The notes beneath the pieces are model-generated. The model ran no database searches, was not told the origin of the DNA, and saw only the letters and a program-made list of their open reading frames with translations. The translations under genes and the position numbers were made by a program. This document shows, piece after piece, positions 1-8,234 of a stretch of DNA of 64,000 nucleotides. Every line of letters starts with the position of its first letter. Within the stretch, counting starts at the first letter, position 1. Source of the DNA: G963691885 sp963691885 (lineage in GTDB: Bacteria > Pseudomonadota > Alphaproteobacteria > UBA8366 > Aestuariispiraceae); contig OY829843.1 in the NCBI GenBank assembly GCA_963691885.1, positions 3,596,001 to 3,660,000 of the forward strand, in the 5' to 3' direction.

Positions 1-444
1 CTCACCGCCATGCTGATCCGGCCATAGCAGGGCTCCGTCCAGATAGTTGAGAAAGCCATAGCAGTTTGGCCCTAATATGGCCATGTCACCAGATGCTTCA
101 ATCAACTGGTCGTGCAGGCTGTTGCCATCTTCGCCGCCGGTCTCGCGAAAACCACTGGCAAAGCACACGGCTCCACCGGCGCCTTTTTCCTTCAGGGCCT
201 GGATGATATCAATCGTGGCGAACCGGTTGACGCCAATGAAACTGGCATCCGGTGCTGCGGGTAAGTCACGGACATTCTTGAATGCGGGCAGTCCGGCAAT
301 CTGATCCTTTGTTGGATACACGGGCCAGATATTGCCCTTGTAGCCGATTTTCTGACACTGTGCGATCACCGAACGGCACCAGATCCCGCCGCCAATAACA
401 GCGAGAGCTTTGGGACGCAGCAATCGTTCCAGGTTCTCGTTCAT
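1..444 (-). CDS. Acyl-CoA synthetase (ADP-forming type), CoA-binding N-terminal part, cut by the window edge
   Basis: Only the first 148 codons are inside the window; the gene runs off the left edge. The start is ATG at 444, 11 bases after the acyl-CoA dehydrogenase stop. The residues form a Rossmann-like CoA-binding domain: an early AVIGGG glycine turn, a GAGGAVCFASGF segment and the GPNCYGF motif typical of the acetyl-CoA synthetase (ADP-forming)/succinyl-CoA synthetase-like superfamily. Family members couple acyl-CoA formation or breakdown to ATP/ADP. As the last visible gene of a carnitine operon it is inferred to activate a trimethylammonium acid such as gamma-butyrobetaine or crotonobetaine to its CoA ester. 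The ATP-grasp half cannot be seen, so completeness and substrate are open. Confidence 0.8.
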   Translation of the reverse strand, partial: MNENLERLLRPKALAVIGGGIWCRSVIAQCQKIGYKGNIWPVYPTKDQIAGLPAFKNVRDLPAAPDASFIGVNRFATIDIIQALKEKGAGGAVCFASGFRETGGEDGNSLHDQLIEASGDMAILGPNCYGFLNYLDGALLWPDQHGGE

Positions 445-455
445 ACAGGCAGTGC

Positions 456-1616
456 CTAGGCGCCAAGTGGTCGCAAGAGGTCGCGGCTGATGATATGGCG
501 CTGGATTTCCGATGTACCATCCCAGATCCGCTCAACCCTGGCGTCACGCCAGAACCGCTCGACAGGGAAATCATCCATCAACCCCATACCGCCAAAGACC
601 TGCAGCGTTGCATCCGTCACCCGGGCCAGCATCTCTGAGGCATAGAGTTTGGCGCTGGCAATCTCGCGATTGGCGGGCAGATCCTGATCCAGCCGCCAGG
701 CGGCTGCCAGGGTCAGCCAGTCGGCTGCATCGATCTCGGTGATCATATCGGCGATCTGAAAACTGACCCCCTGGAACTTGCCAATGGCCTGACCAAACTG
801 TTTGCGGTCGGCGGCATAATTGAGCGCGAGATCAAAACAGCGGCGGGCCCGCCCGACACACATCGTGGCCACCGTGATTCGCGTCGCATAGAGCCATTCG
901 TTCATCACGGCAAAACCGCCGTCCACCTCACCCAGAACCTGTCCAGCGGGCAGGCGGCAATCGTCAAATTCCAGGATCATGTTCTTGTAGCCGCGATGGG
1001 AAACAGACTTGTACCCCTCCCGGATTGTGAAACCGGGCGTCCCCCGATCAACCAGAAAGGTGGTGATCCGCTTCTTGGGTCCGCGCGGCGTCTGGTCTTC
1101 GCCAGTTGCCACAAAGACGATCAGAAAATCGGCATGGTCTGCCCCTGAAATAAAGTGCTTGGTTCCGTTCAGGATCCAGTCGTCGCCATCCGGCTTTGCA
1201 GAACAGGTCATACCGCGCACATCCGAACCCGCGCCCGGTTCCGTCATGGCAAGCGCGTCCATCTTTTCACCGCGAACGGCTGGCATGAGATAGCGTTCGA
1301 TCTGGTCACCCTCACAGGCCATCAAAATGTTCTGGGGACGGCCAAAGAAATGGTTCAGGGCCATGCTGCCGCGTCCCAACTCCCGCTCGACAAGCGCGAA
1401 GTCGAGATGGCTTAGTCCGGCACAGCCGACAGATTCCGGGAAGTTGCAGGCATAGAAACCCAGATCAATCGTCTTTTGCTTGATATCCTGCGCAATCTCT
1501 TGGGGGACTTCGCCCGTGCTTTCGACCAGTGCTTCATGCGGGTAGATCTCGTTTTCGACAAAGCTGCGCACTGTCGAAACGATCATGTCCTGTTCCTGGG
1601 TAAGGCCGAATTGCAT
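456..1616 (-). CDS. Acyl-CoA dehydrogenase, CaiA-like
   Basis: A 386-residue FAD-dependent acyl-CoA dehydrogenase of normal length. It has the helical N-terminal domain, the beta-domain FAD motif (AMTEPGAGSD near residue 117) and the C-terminal helical domain with DRKQFGQ and QVFGGMG. The usual catalytic glutamate of the YEGT loop appears here as Asp366 in IWDGTSEIQR, so proton abstraction may differ or the substrate may be unusual. It lies between the CoA ligase and the carnitine dehydrogenase fusion, 12 bases downstream of the latter, in one minus-strand operon. By context it probably interconverts gamma-butyrobetainyl-CoA and crotonobetainyl-CoA, feeding gamma-butyrobetaine into the carnitine pathway. 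Family assignment is firm; substrate is inferred. Confidence 0.9.
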   Translation of the reverse strand: MQFGLTQEQDMIVSTVRSFVENEIYPHEALVESTGEVPQEIAQDIKQKTIDLGFYACNFPESVGCAGLSHLDFALVERELGRGSMALNHFFGRPQNILMACEGDQIERYLMPAVRGEKMDALAMTEPGAGSDVRGMTCSAKPDGDDWILNGTKHFISGADHADFLIVFVATGEDQTPRGPKKRITTFLVDRGTPGFTIREGYKSVSHRGYKNMILEFDDCRLPAGQVLGEVDGGFAVMNEWLYATRITVATMCVGRARRCFDLALNYAADRKQFGQAIGKFQGVSFQIADMITEIDAADWLTLAAAWRLDQDLPANREIASAKLYASEMLARVTDATLQVFGGMGLMDDFPVERFWRDARVERIWDGTSEIQRHIISRDLLRPLGA

Positions 1617-1628
1617 TTCATACTCCTG

Positions 1629-3044
1629 TTACACGCCGTCTGGGGTTGGCAGTTGGTCCTGGGCCGCGGCAAGGTCTTCGACAGCGGCCAGCACATCAGG
1701 CAGGGGGTCGCACGAGCGACGGGTTTCCAGGCTGACATGGATCAGCATCTGGGTGCAGGTGGAGGCAAGCGTGCCCTCCTGATCAAAAACACGGTGGAAC
1801 AGACGCAGTTTCTTGCCGCGACCTTCCAGAACCTGGGTTGTGACGCTGACCTGATCCCCGGCGTTTAACTCGCTTAGATACCGGATATGATTGTCGACAG
1901 TGAAATAACTATACCCGCTTTCGATATAGTCGGGATCCGCACCGACCAGCACCATAATTGCGTCCGCCGCGTCCGAGAAGAGCTGGCCGTATCGGCTCTC
2001 ATTCATATGGCCGTTGTAATCCGTCCAGTCGATCGGGATTGATCGCTCTATAACGGTCAGCGGTTGAGAGGTGTCTTCGGCGATGCTGGGCTTTATGCGT
2101 GCATCATGCTGGTTCAGGATCTCTCCTGCACCCCAATCCCGGCCTTTCAGGGCACGCATCATGGCCACCAGATTGTCGTCCCTGATGCGTTCCAGTTCGC
2201 GAATACTGTGCATGCCCGATTGCGCGTCTGATTGATCGGAAATCTGGCCGATCAACTCCTCCGTCAGGTCAGGCACATCCATCAATTTGGTCCAGGGCCA
2301 GGAAAGGCAGGGGCCGAACTGCCGGATGAAATGGGCCATACCCTCTTCGCCACCCGCAATCCGGTAGGTCTCAAACAATCCCATCTGCCCCCAACGCAGC
2401 CCGAAACCAAACCGGATGGCGTCGTCGATTTCCTGGGTGGTCGAAATACCGTCTTTGATCAGCCAAAGGCCTTCACGCCAGACCGCCTCCAGGAACCGGT
2501 CTGCGATATGCGCGTCAATTTCCTTGCGTACTTTGAGGGGCTTCATACCCAGATCAGTCAGGATCAGAGCGGCCTGGTCCAGGGTGCTTTCATGCCCGAC
2601 GAGCTCGATCAGGGGCAGCAAATAGACCGGATTAAACGGATGGGCGACACAGATCTGTTTCGGTCGCTTGGCACCCTCTTGCAGTTCCGAGGGTTTGAAC
2701 CCTGACGTGGAGGAGGCGATGACCGCTTCCTGCAGGCAATGGGTCTGAATATCGGCCATAACCTTGTGCTTGATCGGCAGTTGTTCAGGCACGCTTTCCT
2801 GAATCCAGGCGGCATCCGTGACGGCCTCGGCAATTGTGCTGCAAAATTGAAGCATGCCTTCCTCAGGAAGCTTGTGTTCGCTGAGGCCCGGAAGGGATCG
2901 CCGCGCATTGGCCATAACTTCGTTGATCTTGCGTTCTGCCTGCGGGTCCGGGTCAAAAACCGAAACGTCCCAGCCGTTTAACAGAAACCGGGCTGCCCAA
3001 CCGCCGCCGATCACGCCGCCGCCGATGATGGCTGCACGCATCAT
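1629..3044 (-). CDS. lcdH: L-carnitine dehydrogenase fused to betainyl-CoA thioesterase
   Basis: A 471-residue two-function protein. Residues 1-180 are a 3-hydroxyacyl-CoA-dehydrogenase-type NAD domain (IIGGGVIGGGWAARF), followed by the helical 3HCDH C-terminal domain (to about 250). Residues 330-470 are a hotdog thioesterase with the DWTDYNGHMNESRYG active-site segment. Carnitine dehydrogenases fused to a betainyl-CoA thioesterase are known from alphaproteobacteria such as rhizobia. The dehydrogenase oxidises L-carnitine to 3-dehydrocarnitine; the thioesterase releases glycine betaine from betainyl-CoA. The gene overlaps the upstream cleavage-enzyme gene by four bases (ATGA), which supports translational coupling of consecutive steps. 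The adjacent cleavage enzyme makes this call strong. Confidence 0.92.
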   Translation of the reverse strand: MMRAAIIGGGVIGGGWAARFLLNGWDVSVFDPDPQAERKINEVMANARRSLPGLSEHKLPEEGMLQFCSTIAEAVTDAAWIQESVPEQLPIKHKVMADIQTHCLQEAVIASSTSGFKPSELQEGAKRPKQICVAHPFNPVYLLPLIELVGHESTLDQAALILTDLGMKPLKVRKEIDAHIADRFLEAVWREGLWLIKDGISTTQEIDDAIRFGFGLRWGQMGLFETYRIAGGEEGMAHFIRQFGPCLSWPWTKLMDVPDLTEELIGQISDQSDAQSGMHSIRELERIRDDNLVAMMRALKGRDWGAGEILNQHDARIKPSIAEDTSQPLTVIERSIPIDWTDYNGHMNESRYGQLFSDAADAIMVLVGADPDYIESGYSYFTVDNHIRYLSELNAGDQVSVTTQVLEGRGKKLRLFHRVFDQEGTLASTCTQMLIHVSLETRRSCDPLPDVLAAVEDLAAAQDQLPTPDGV

Positions 3045-3949
3045 CGCGGGGCCCTCTTGGTCAGGTTCAGTTTCTTGCGAACTTCATCCGGGCCGATCAC
3101 CCTGGCACCCATGGACTCAATGATCGTGACCGCCCGCTGGACAAGACTCTCATTTGTCGCAAGGACACCTTTGGAAAGCCAGAGGTTATCTTCCAGACCG
3201 ACACGAACGTTACCGCCTGCCAGCGTTGCAGCGGCGACATAGGGCATCTCGTTTCGTCCCAGCGAAAAGGCTGACCATGTCCAGTCTTCAGGTATATTGT
3301 TGACCATGGCCATGAATGTGTTCATGTCGTCGGGTGCGCCCCAGGGAACCCCCATACAGAGCTGCACCATGGCCGGGCTGTCGAGGATGCCTTCCTTGAC
3401 CAGTTGTTTCGCAAACCAGAGATGGCCGGTGTCAAAGGCCTCAATCTCTGGCCGCACACCCAGATCGGTCATCATCTGACCCATCGCCCGCAGCATACCG
3501 GGCGTATTGGTCATGACATAATCCGCCTCGGCAAAATTCATCGTGCCGCAATCAAGGGTGCAGATCTCCGGGAGGCAGTCTGCGACATGTTCCATGCGTT
3601 CTTCGGCACTGGCCATATCGGTACCAGGACCCAGGGGAAGGGGGGCCGAAGTCGGGCCGAACACCATGTCACCGCCCATGCCAGCCGTCAGATTGAGGAC
3701 GACATCGACCTCTGCATCACGGATCCGGCCGGTCACCTCGCGGAACATTTTCGGGTCCCGACTGGGCGCGCCGGTCTCTGGATCGCGGACATGACAGTGG
3801 ACGATGGCCGCGCCCGCCTTGGCCGCCTCAATGGCGCTGTTAGCGATCTGTTCCGGGCTGCGGGGGACGTGCGGGCTGCGGTTCTGGGTACCTCCGGAGC
3901 CTGTTACGGCACAGGTGATGAAAACCTCTTGGTTCATGGTTAATGGCAT
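3041..3949 (-). CDS. 3-dehydrocarnitine cleavage enzyme, BKACE (DUF849) family
   Basis: A 302-residue beta-keto acid cleavage enzyme. Visible family marks are the metal-binding VHCHVRDP segment near residue 50 and LNLTAGMGG. BKACE enzymes condense a beta-keto acid with acetyl-CoA; in carnitine breakdown 3-dehydrocarnitine and acetyl-CoA give betainyl-CoA and acetoacetate. The start is set at ATG 3949, with GGGAGGA seven bases upstream; an open frame runs on to 4102 but that extension has no family similarity and would overlap the divergent regulator. It is the first gene of the carnitine operon and its product is passed directly to the thioesterase half of the next gene. Confidence 0.9.
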   Translation of the reverse strand: MPLTMNQEVFITCAVTGSGGTQNRSPHVPRSPEQIANSAIEAAKAGAAIVHCHVRDPETGAPSRDPKMFREVTGRIRDAEVDVVLNLTAGMGGDMVFGPTSAPLPLGPGTDMASAEERMEHVADCLPEICTLDCGTMNFAEADYVMTNTPGMLRAMGQMMTDLGVRPEIEAFDTGHLWFAKQLVKEGILDSPAMVQLCMGVPWGAPDDMNTFMAMVNNIPEDWTWSAFSLGRNEMPYVAAATLAGGNVRVGLEDNLWLSKGVLATNESLVQRAVTIIESMGARVIGPDEVRKKLNLTKRAPR

Positions 3950-3987
3950 TGGTGTCCTCCCGGCGTTTTTTCGGCGCAAAGTGTAAG

Positions 3988-4005
3988 CCCCTTGTTTTGA
4001 GGGGG
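3988..4005. promoter_or_regulatory. Candidate operator in the divergent carnitine promoter region
   Basis: Only 78 bases separate the divergent starts of the cleavage enzyme and the AraC-type regulator, so both promoters must lie here. The stretch holds an inverted repeat, CCCCT and AGGGG around a 7-base spacer. It is a plausible regulator binding site, but short, and no consensus is known to me for this regulator. Confidence 0.3.
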
Positions 4006-4027
4006 TATGCAGTGTTAGACAAAATTC

Positions 4028-4969
4028 ATGCAGAAATCGACAAGCGCTCAAGAAAAACCGGCCGAGATTGAGTTTTTGCTGTTTGACCAGTTTTCCAACC
4101 ATTGTCTGGCCAATGCCTTGGAGCCGTTTCGCGCGGCAAATACCCTGGCCAACCGAGCGCTCTATAAGTGGCGGTTGAGCACGGTTGACGGTGAGGCGGT
4201 TTCGTCGAGTAGCGGGCTGACCGTTGTTCCGGATGGACCATTGAGCACGGGCAGTAAGGGGGAGTTTCTGTTCGTCATCTCCAGCTATTCATTCCGACAG
4301 TTTGGGTCCGCCAGGATCCGCTCCGCATTGGGGCAGGCCAGTCGACGTTTTCAAAGGGTTGTCGGTCTGGATACGGGAGCCTGGTTGCTGGCGGAGGCAG
4401 GCGCCCTCAACGGTCACAAGGCAACAATCCATTGGGATGTGATCGACAGTTTTTCGGAACGGTTTCTGGATGTCGATGTACAACGAGAGCGGTTTGTCAT
4501 TGATGGCAAACGTATTACCTGCGGCGGCGCGATGACCGCTTTTGATCTGGTGTTGACGCTGATCAGCGAGGCGCATGGGGTTGGCTTACGCCTTGATGTG
4601 GCAGCACTCTTCATGGCCGAAGGCCGGGGATCCACGGATACTGCCCCACGCCCCACCGAACTGGTTGGACTGGCCTATACAATGATGCAGGAAAATCTTG
4701 AAGAACCGCTGAGCGTCGCCGAGATTGCCCGCAATCTGGATTGGAATGGGAAGGAGATGGAACGGCGGTTCAAGGCTGAATTCGGGGCACCGCCCGCTAG
4801 GGTCTATCGTCATTTGCGGCTGGCCCTTGCCCGGCAATTGGCGGAAAATACCAGCCTTCCCGTTTCAGAGATCGCCATCAGATCCGGGTATCAGAATGCG
4901 AGTGCTATGACACGGGCCTATCTAAGAGAGTTTGGTATGACGCCCAGTGCCGGTCGGCAAAGGGTCTAA
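4028..4969 (+). CDS. GlxA/CdhR-family AraC-type transcriptional regulator
   Basis: A 313-residue regulator. The N-terminal half (about 12-180) is the DJ-1/PfpI-like ligand-binding fold found in GlxA, ArgR and CdhR proteins (EFLLFDQFSNHCLANALEPF at its start). The C-terminal 95 residues are an AraC/XylS double helix-turn-helix (LSVAEIARNLDWNGKEMERR, then LPVSEIAIRSGYQNASAMTR). In Pseudomonas the related CdhR activates carnitine dehydrogenase genes. This gene is divergent from the carnitine operon with a 78-base shared upstream region, so it is inferred to be its activator, responding to carnitine or a breakdown product. ATG 4028 has only a weak ribosome-binding sequence. Confidence 0.88.
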   Translation: MQKSTSAQEKPAEIEFLLFDQFSNHCLANALEPFRAANTLANRALYKWRLSTVDGEAVSSSSGLTVVPDGPLSTGSKGEFLFVISSYSFRQFGSARIRSALGQASRRFQRVVGLDTGAWLLAEAGALNGHKATIHWDVIDSFSERFLDVDVQRERFVIDGKRITCGGAMTAFDLVLTLISEAHGVGLRLDVAALFMAEGRGSTDTAPRPTELVGLAYTMMQENLEEPLSVAEIARNLDWNGKEMERRFKAEFGAPPARVYRHLRLALARQLAENTSLPVSEIAIRSGYQNASAMTRAYLREFGMTPSAGRQRV

Positions 4970-4984
4970 AGTTTGTGAGGAACA

Positions 4985-5515
4985 ATGATGTTTGATGTGC
5001 CTGTTCTGGAGACCGAACGCACCCGCCTTCGCGTGCATGGTCCTGATGACTTCCCGAACGTGTTGAAGCTCTGGCAGACTGAGGAGGTTTATCGCTTCAT
5101 TCACGGAAAACCAGCGACAGAGGAAGAGGCCTGGACCCGATTTCTGCGCTATATCGGCCATTGGCATGTGATGGGCTATGGATATTGGGTTGTTGAAGAT
5201 CGTGAGACCGGGGCGTTTCTGGGCGAAACCGGCTTTGCGGATTACCACCGGGGAATTGATCCCTTTATGATCGGGACGCCGGAAACGGGCTGGGTTCTGG
5301 GGCCTATTGCACAAGGGCGGGGCATCGCGACAGAAGTGGTGAAGGGCATGCTGGACTGGGCGGCGGGAGCCCTATCGGAAAAGGATGTGGTCTGCATCAT
5401 CGACTCCCGAAACAAGGGCTCACATCGGGTTGCCGACAAGACAGGTTTCACGTTCTTCAAGAGCGGTATCTATCACGGTAAAGAACTGGCGATTTATACC
5501 CAGTCACTTGGGTGA
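4985..5515 (+). CDS. GNAT-family N-acetyltransferase, RimJ/RimL-like
   Basis: A 176-residue single-domain acetyltransferase. It begins with the typical LETERTRLRVHGPDD strand and carries the acetyl-CoA-binding stretch GPIAQGRGIATEVVKG (about 104-119), followed by DSRNKGSHRVADKTGF, the usual C-terminal signature of the RimJ/RimL group. Substrate unknown: such proteins acetylate ribosomal protein N-termini, antibiotics or small amines. It starts 15 bases after the regulator stop on the same strand, so it may be co-transcribed with it. Its last 12 bases overlap convergently with the 3' end of the DHA2 exporter. Confidence 0.88.
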   Translation: MMFDVPVLETERTRLRVHGPDDFPNVLKLWQTEEVYRFIHGKPATEEEAWTRFLRYIGHWHVMGYGYWVVEDRETGAFLGETGFADYHRGIDPFMIGTPETGWVLGPIAQGRGIATEVVKGMLDWAAGALSEKDVVCIIDSRNKGSHRVADKTGFTFFKSGIYHGKELAIYTQSLG

Positions 5516-7039
5516 CCCTGTCCATCGAGCGGTCAGCGGAATGAGCAGGAGGCCTATAACGGTCAGAAGTGAAATCAGCAACCAGGCCTCATTGACCGCC
5601 TCTACCAGCCCTGCTTTTTCAAACATTGGCCGGACCATGGCCATCGTCGCCTCGTCGATGGGCGTGCCGGGCGGGGGGACCATGGCAGGCGGTATCCCGA
5701 CCTGTAGAGCGGCATCTGCGTCCCCAGCCAAAACACGCTTTGCCAGTGCTTCGCCATGATGCGGGGTGCGTTGCCAAAGGACGGTATCCACCAAAGCGAT
5801 ACCAATGGCACCGCCGAGATTTCGCATCAGGTTGAACAAGCCGCTGCCATCGGCGACGCGCTCTTCCGACAGATGTCCCAAGGCAAGCCTGGTGGGCGGC
5901 AGCAGGCAGAACATGATGGAGACGCCCCGGACGATCTGCGGCCAGAACATTTCGTCAAACCCTGTCTCTGCCGTCTGAAAGCCACTCATACCCAGGCCGA
6001 TCGCAAATCCCGCAAATCCAAGGGCCGAAAGCAGCCGGGCGTCGACCCTTAACTCAAGCTGCACGGCGATTGGCGCAGTGATCAATTGGGCGACACCGGT
6101 CACCAGCATGATAAGACCGATTTCTAGCGGGTTCATGCCACGGACCAGCCCCAAAAAGACCGGCATCAAATAGACCGAGGCAAACAGGCCGATTCCGAAC
6201 AGAAAACTCAATGCACAGGCAAGCGCGAAAGACCCTTCACTGAATAACCGAATGTGCACAAGGGGAGGTTTGCGGTTCAAACCCTGACGGATGAACAATA
6301 TGGCAGCGACCAAACAAATGGCGATCAGGGTCAGGGGGATGGAGGTGAACCAGCCCTGTTTTGGGCCTTCCTTCAGACCGATTTCCAGCGCGGTCAAACT
6401 GAGCGCCAGGAACAACACGCCCAGCCAGTCCATCTGTTTGAAAATTGACCGGTCTGCGGGTTGCCGGGCGATGCAGAGGGCCGCGATCAGCAGAGAGAGA
6501 ATACCGGGCCCGATGTTTACGAGGAAAAGCCAGGACCAGTCATAGGTCTGTGTAATATAGCCACCGATGGTCGGTCCCAGTGTTGGGGCGAGCACTGCAA
6601 GGGCCCCGGCGATGGTGGTTGCAGCAGCCTGTTGCCGAACCGGGAACATCAAAAAAACGGCCGAGAATACGAGCGGGATCAGAGATCCGCCGGCAAACCC
6701 CTGAACTGTGCGGGCAATGATCAGGCTTTGAAAATCATAGGCCTGGGCGCAGGCAAATGACGCCAGCGTAAAGACCGACAGCGCGATCAGGAACAGACCG
6801 CGGAGGCCGAGGGCGCGGGTCATAAAGCCCGTCAGCGGGATCGCGATCACCTCCGCAATCAGATAGGCGGTCTGGACCCAACTCATCTGATCGGCTGGAA
6901 TATCAAGGGCGGCGCTGATTGCTGGCAGCGAGGTGACAACAATCTGAATGTCCAGAATGGCCATGAACATGCCCAGGCACATGGCGATAAAGCCGATCCA
7001 GATCCTGATCAGGGATGTGCTGTCTGGGGAGTTGGTCAA
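5504..7039 (-). CDS. DHA2-family multidrug efflux MFS transporter, EmrB-like
   Basis: A 511-residue inner-membrane protein with about 14 hydrophobic helices, the size of EmrB/QacA drug:H+ antiporters. The first helix has LGMFMAILDIQIVVTSLPAI, typical of DHA2 motif D1, and helix 5 has the antiporter motif C region (LAPTLGPTIGGYI). EmrB proteins usually work with an EmrA adaptor and an outer-membrane channel; no EmrA gene adjoins, so it may act alone or with partners elsewhere. Single gene, convergent with the acetyltransferase and divergent from the AbrB-type gene. Transported compound unknown. Confidence 0.92.
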   Translation of the reverse strand: MTNSPDSTSLIRIWIGFIAMCLGMFMAILDIQIVVTSLPAISAALDIPADQMSWVQTAYLIAEVIAIPLTGFMTRALGLRGLFLIALSVFTLASFACAQAYDFQSLIIARTVQGFAGGSLIPLVFSAVFLMFPVRQQAAATTIAGALAVLAPTLGPTIGGYITQTYDWSWLFLVNIGPGILSLLIAALCIARQPADRSIFKQMDWLGVLFLALSLTALEIGLKEGPKQGWFTSIPLTLIAICLVAAILFIRQGLNRKPPLVHIRLFSEGSFALACALSFLFGIGLFASVYLMPVFLGLVRGMNPLEIGLIMLVTGVAQLITAPIAVQLELRVDARLLSALGFAGFAIGLGMSGFQTAETGFDEMFWPQIVRGVSIMFCLLPPTRLALGHLSEERVADGSGLFNLMRNLGGAIGIALVDTVLWQRTPHHGEALAKRVLAGDADAALQVGIPPAMVPPPGTPIDEATMAMVRPMFEKAGLVEAVNEAWLLISLLTVIGLLLIPLTARWTGSPK

Positions 7040-7192
7040 AAGCGTCCCGGTTCATAGGTTGTTTGAGGATGAGACGGCATTTGCCGCCGGGTCCACCTTG
7101 TCACAGGATTCGGTTCGGGCGAATATAATTCACCCCTTAACCATGTCACATGGCCGTGTGCCTCTTGCGCACATCCTTGATCGGAAGAGATT

Positions 7193-8227
7193 TTGTCCGA
7201 GACCGTCCGACAACGAACCCTGACAGTTGCAATTGCGGCATTTGGCGCCGGTCTCTTCTATTTGATCAACTTTCCATTGCCGATGTTGTTCGGACCGATG
7301 GCGGGGTGTCTCGTGGCGGCGCTCTTTGGATTGAAACTCAAAGGTCTGGGGCAGGTCTCTGTCAGCGCACGGGCCATTCTTGGGGTGGCAATCGGTGCCT
7401 CAGTGACGCCGATGGTCCTGGAACGGCTTCCGCAGATGGCAGGGACAGTTGCCCTGGTTCCTGTCTATGTCGCGGTGATCGCGGCGATTGGCGTCCCGTA
7501 TTTTCGGTATTTCTGCAAATATGACCGCACCACGGCTTATTATGCCGCTATGCCCGGCGGGCTTTCCGATATGTTGATCTTTGGGGAGGCTGCGGGCGCA
7601 AATGTTCGAACGCTCTCACTGATCCATGCGACCCGCGTGCTGATCTTCATCACGCTCGCCCCCTTTGTTCTGACGGGTTGGTACGGGGTTGAGCTGACCA
7701 ATGCGATTGGACAACCGGCGTCAGAGATACCTGTCCATGAACTTGCCATTATGGTGGTGGCTGGACTTGTCGGCTGGAAGGGAGGGGAAAAGATCGGGTT
7801 GTTCGGTGCTGCAATCATTGGCCCTCTGATCCTGACAGCGGCTTTATCGCTTGGTGACATCATTCACATGCGGCCACCGGCCGAGGCGCTTTATGTCGCC
7901 CAATTTCTGATCGGGATGAGCGTTGGCGTGAAATATGTTGGCGTGACCACTCAGGAACTCCGCCATGATGTACTGTCAGGGACGCTCTTTGTTGCAGTGC
8001 TTGCCGCCCTTGCTGCAGCGATAACCGAGTCTGTCACCCGGTTGGGATTAGCTGATCCGGTTGAGTCCTTTCTGGCTTTCGCGCCTGCAGGGCAGGCGGA
8101 GATGACTGTGCTGGCAATCGTTGCCGGGGCGGATCTGGGCTTTGTTATCACCCATCATCTGACCCGCATTTTGTTGGTGATTCTGGGTGCGCCAATCGTG
8201 GCACGTTTCCTCTTGCGACCGGACTAG
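7193..8227 (+). CDS. AbrB-family (ammonia monooxygenase-like, PF05145) membrane protein
   Basis: A 344-residue integral membrane protein with around ten hydrophobic helices in two homologous halves, the AbrB duplication arrangement; each half carries a glycine/proline-rich stretch (LPMLFGPMAGCLVAALFG near 24, and GAAIIGPLILTAALS near 204). Despite database names, this family is not the AbrB DNA-binding regulator; its members are uncharacterised membrane proteins, possibly transporters. The start is TTG at 7193; the open frame has no better-placed ATG before the first helix. Convergent with the isopropylmalate-dehydrogenase-like gene, 7 bases apart. It could serve as an exporter or importer for a nearby pathway, but nothing in the sequence proves that. 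Confidence 0.82.
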   Translation: MSETVRQRTLTVAIAAFGAGLFYLINFPLPMLFGPMAGCLVAALFGLKLKGLGQVSVSARAILGVAIGASVTPMVLERLPQMAGTVALVPVYVAVIAAIGVPYFRYFCKYDRTTAYYAAMPGGLSDMLIFGEAAGANVRTLSLIHATRVLIFITLAPFVLTGWYGVELTNAIGQPASEIPVHELAIMVVAGLVGWKGGEKIGLFGAAIIGPLILTAALSLGDIIHMRPPAEALYVAQFLIGMSVGVKYVGVTTQELRHDVLSGTLFVAVLAALAAAITESVTRLGLADPVESFLAFAPAGQAEMTVLAIVAGADLGFVITHHLTRILLVILGAPIVARFLLRPD

Positions 8228-8234
8228 ATGCGGT

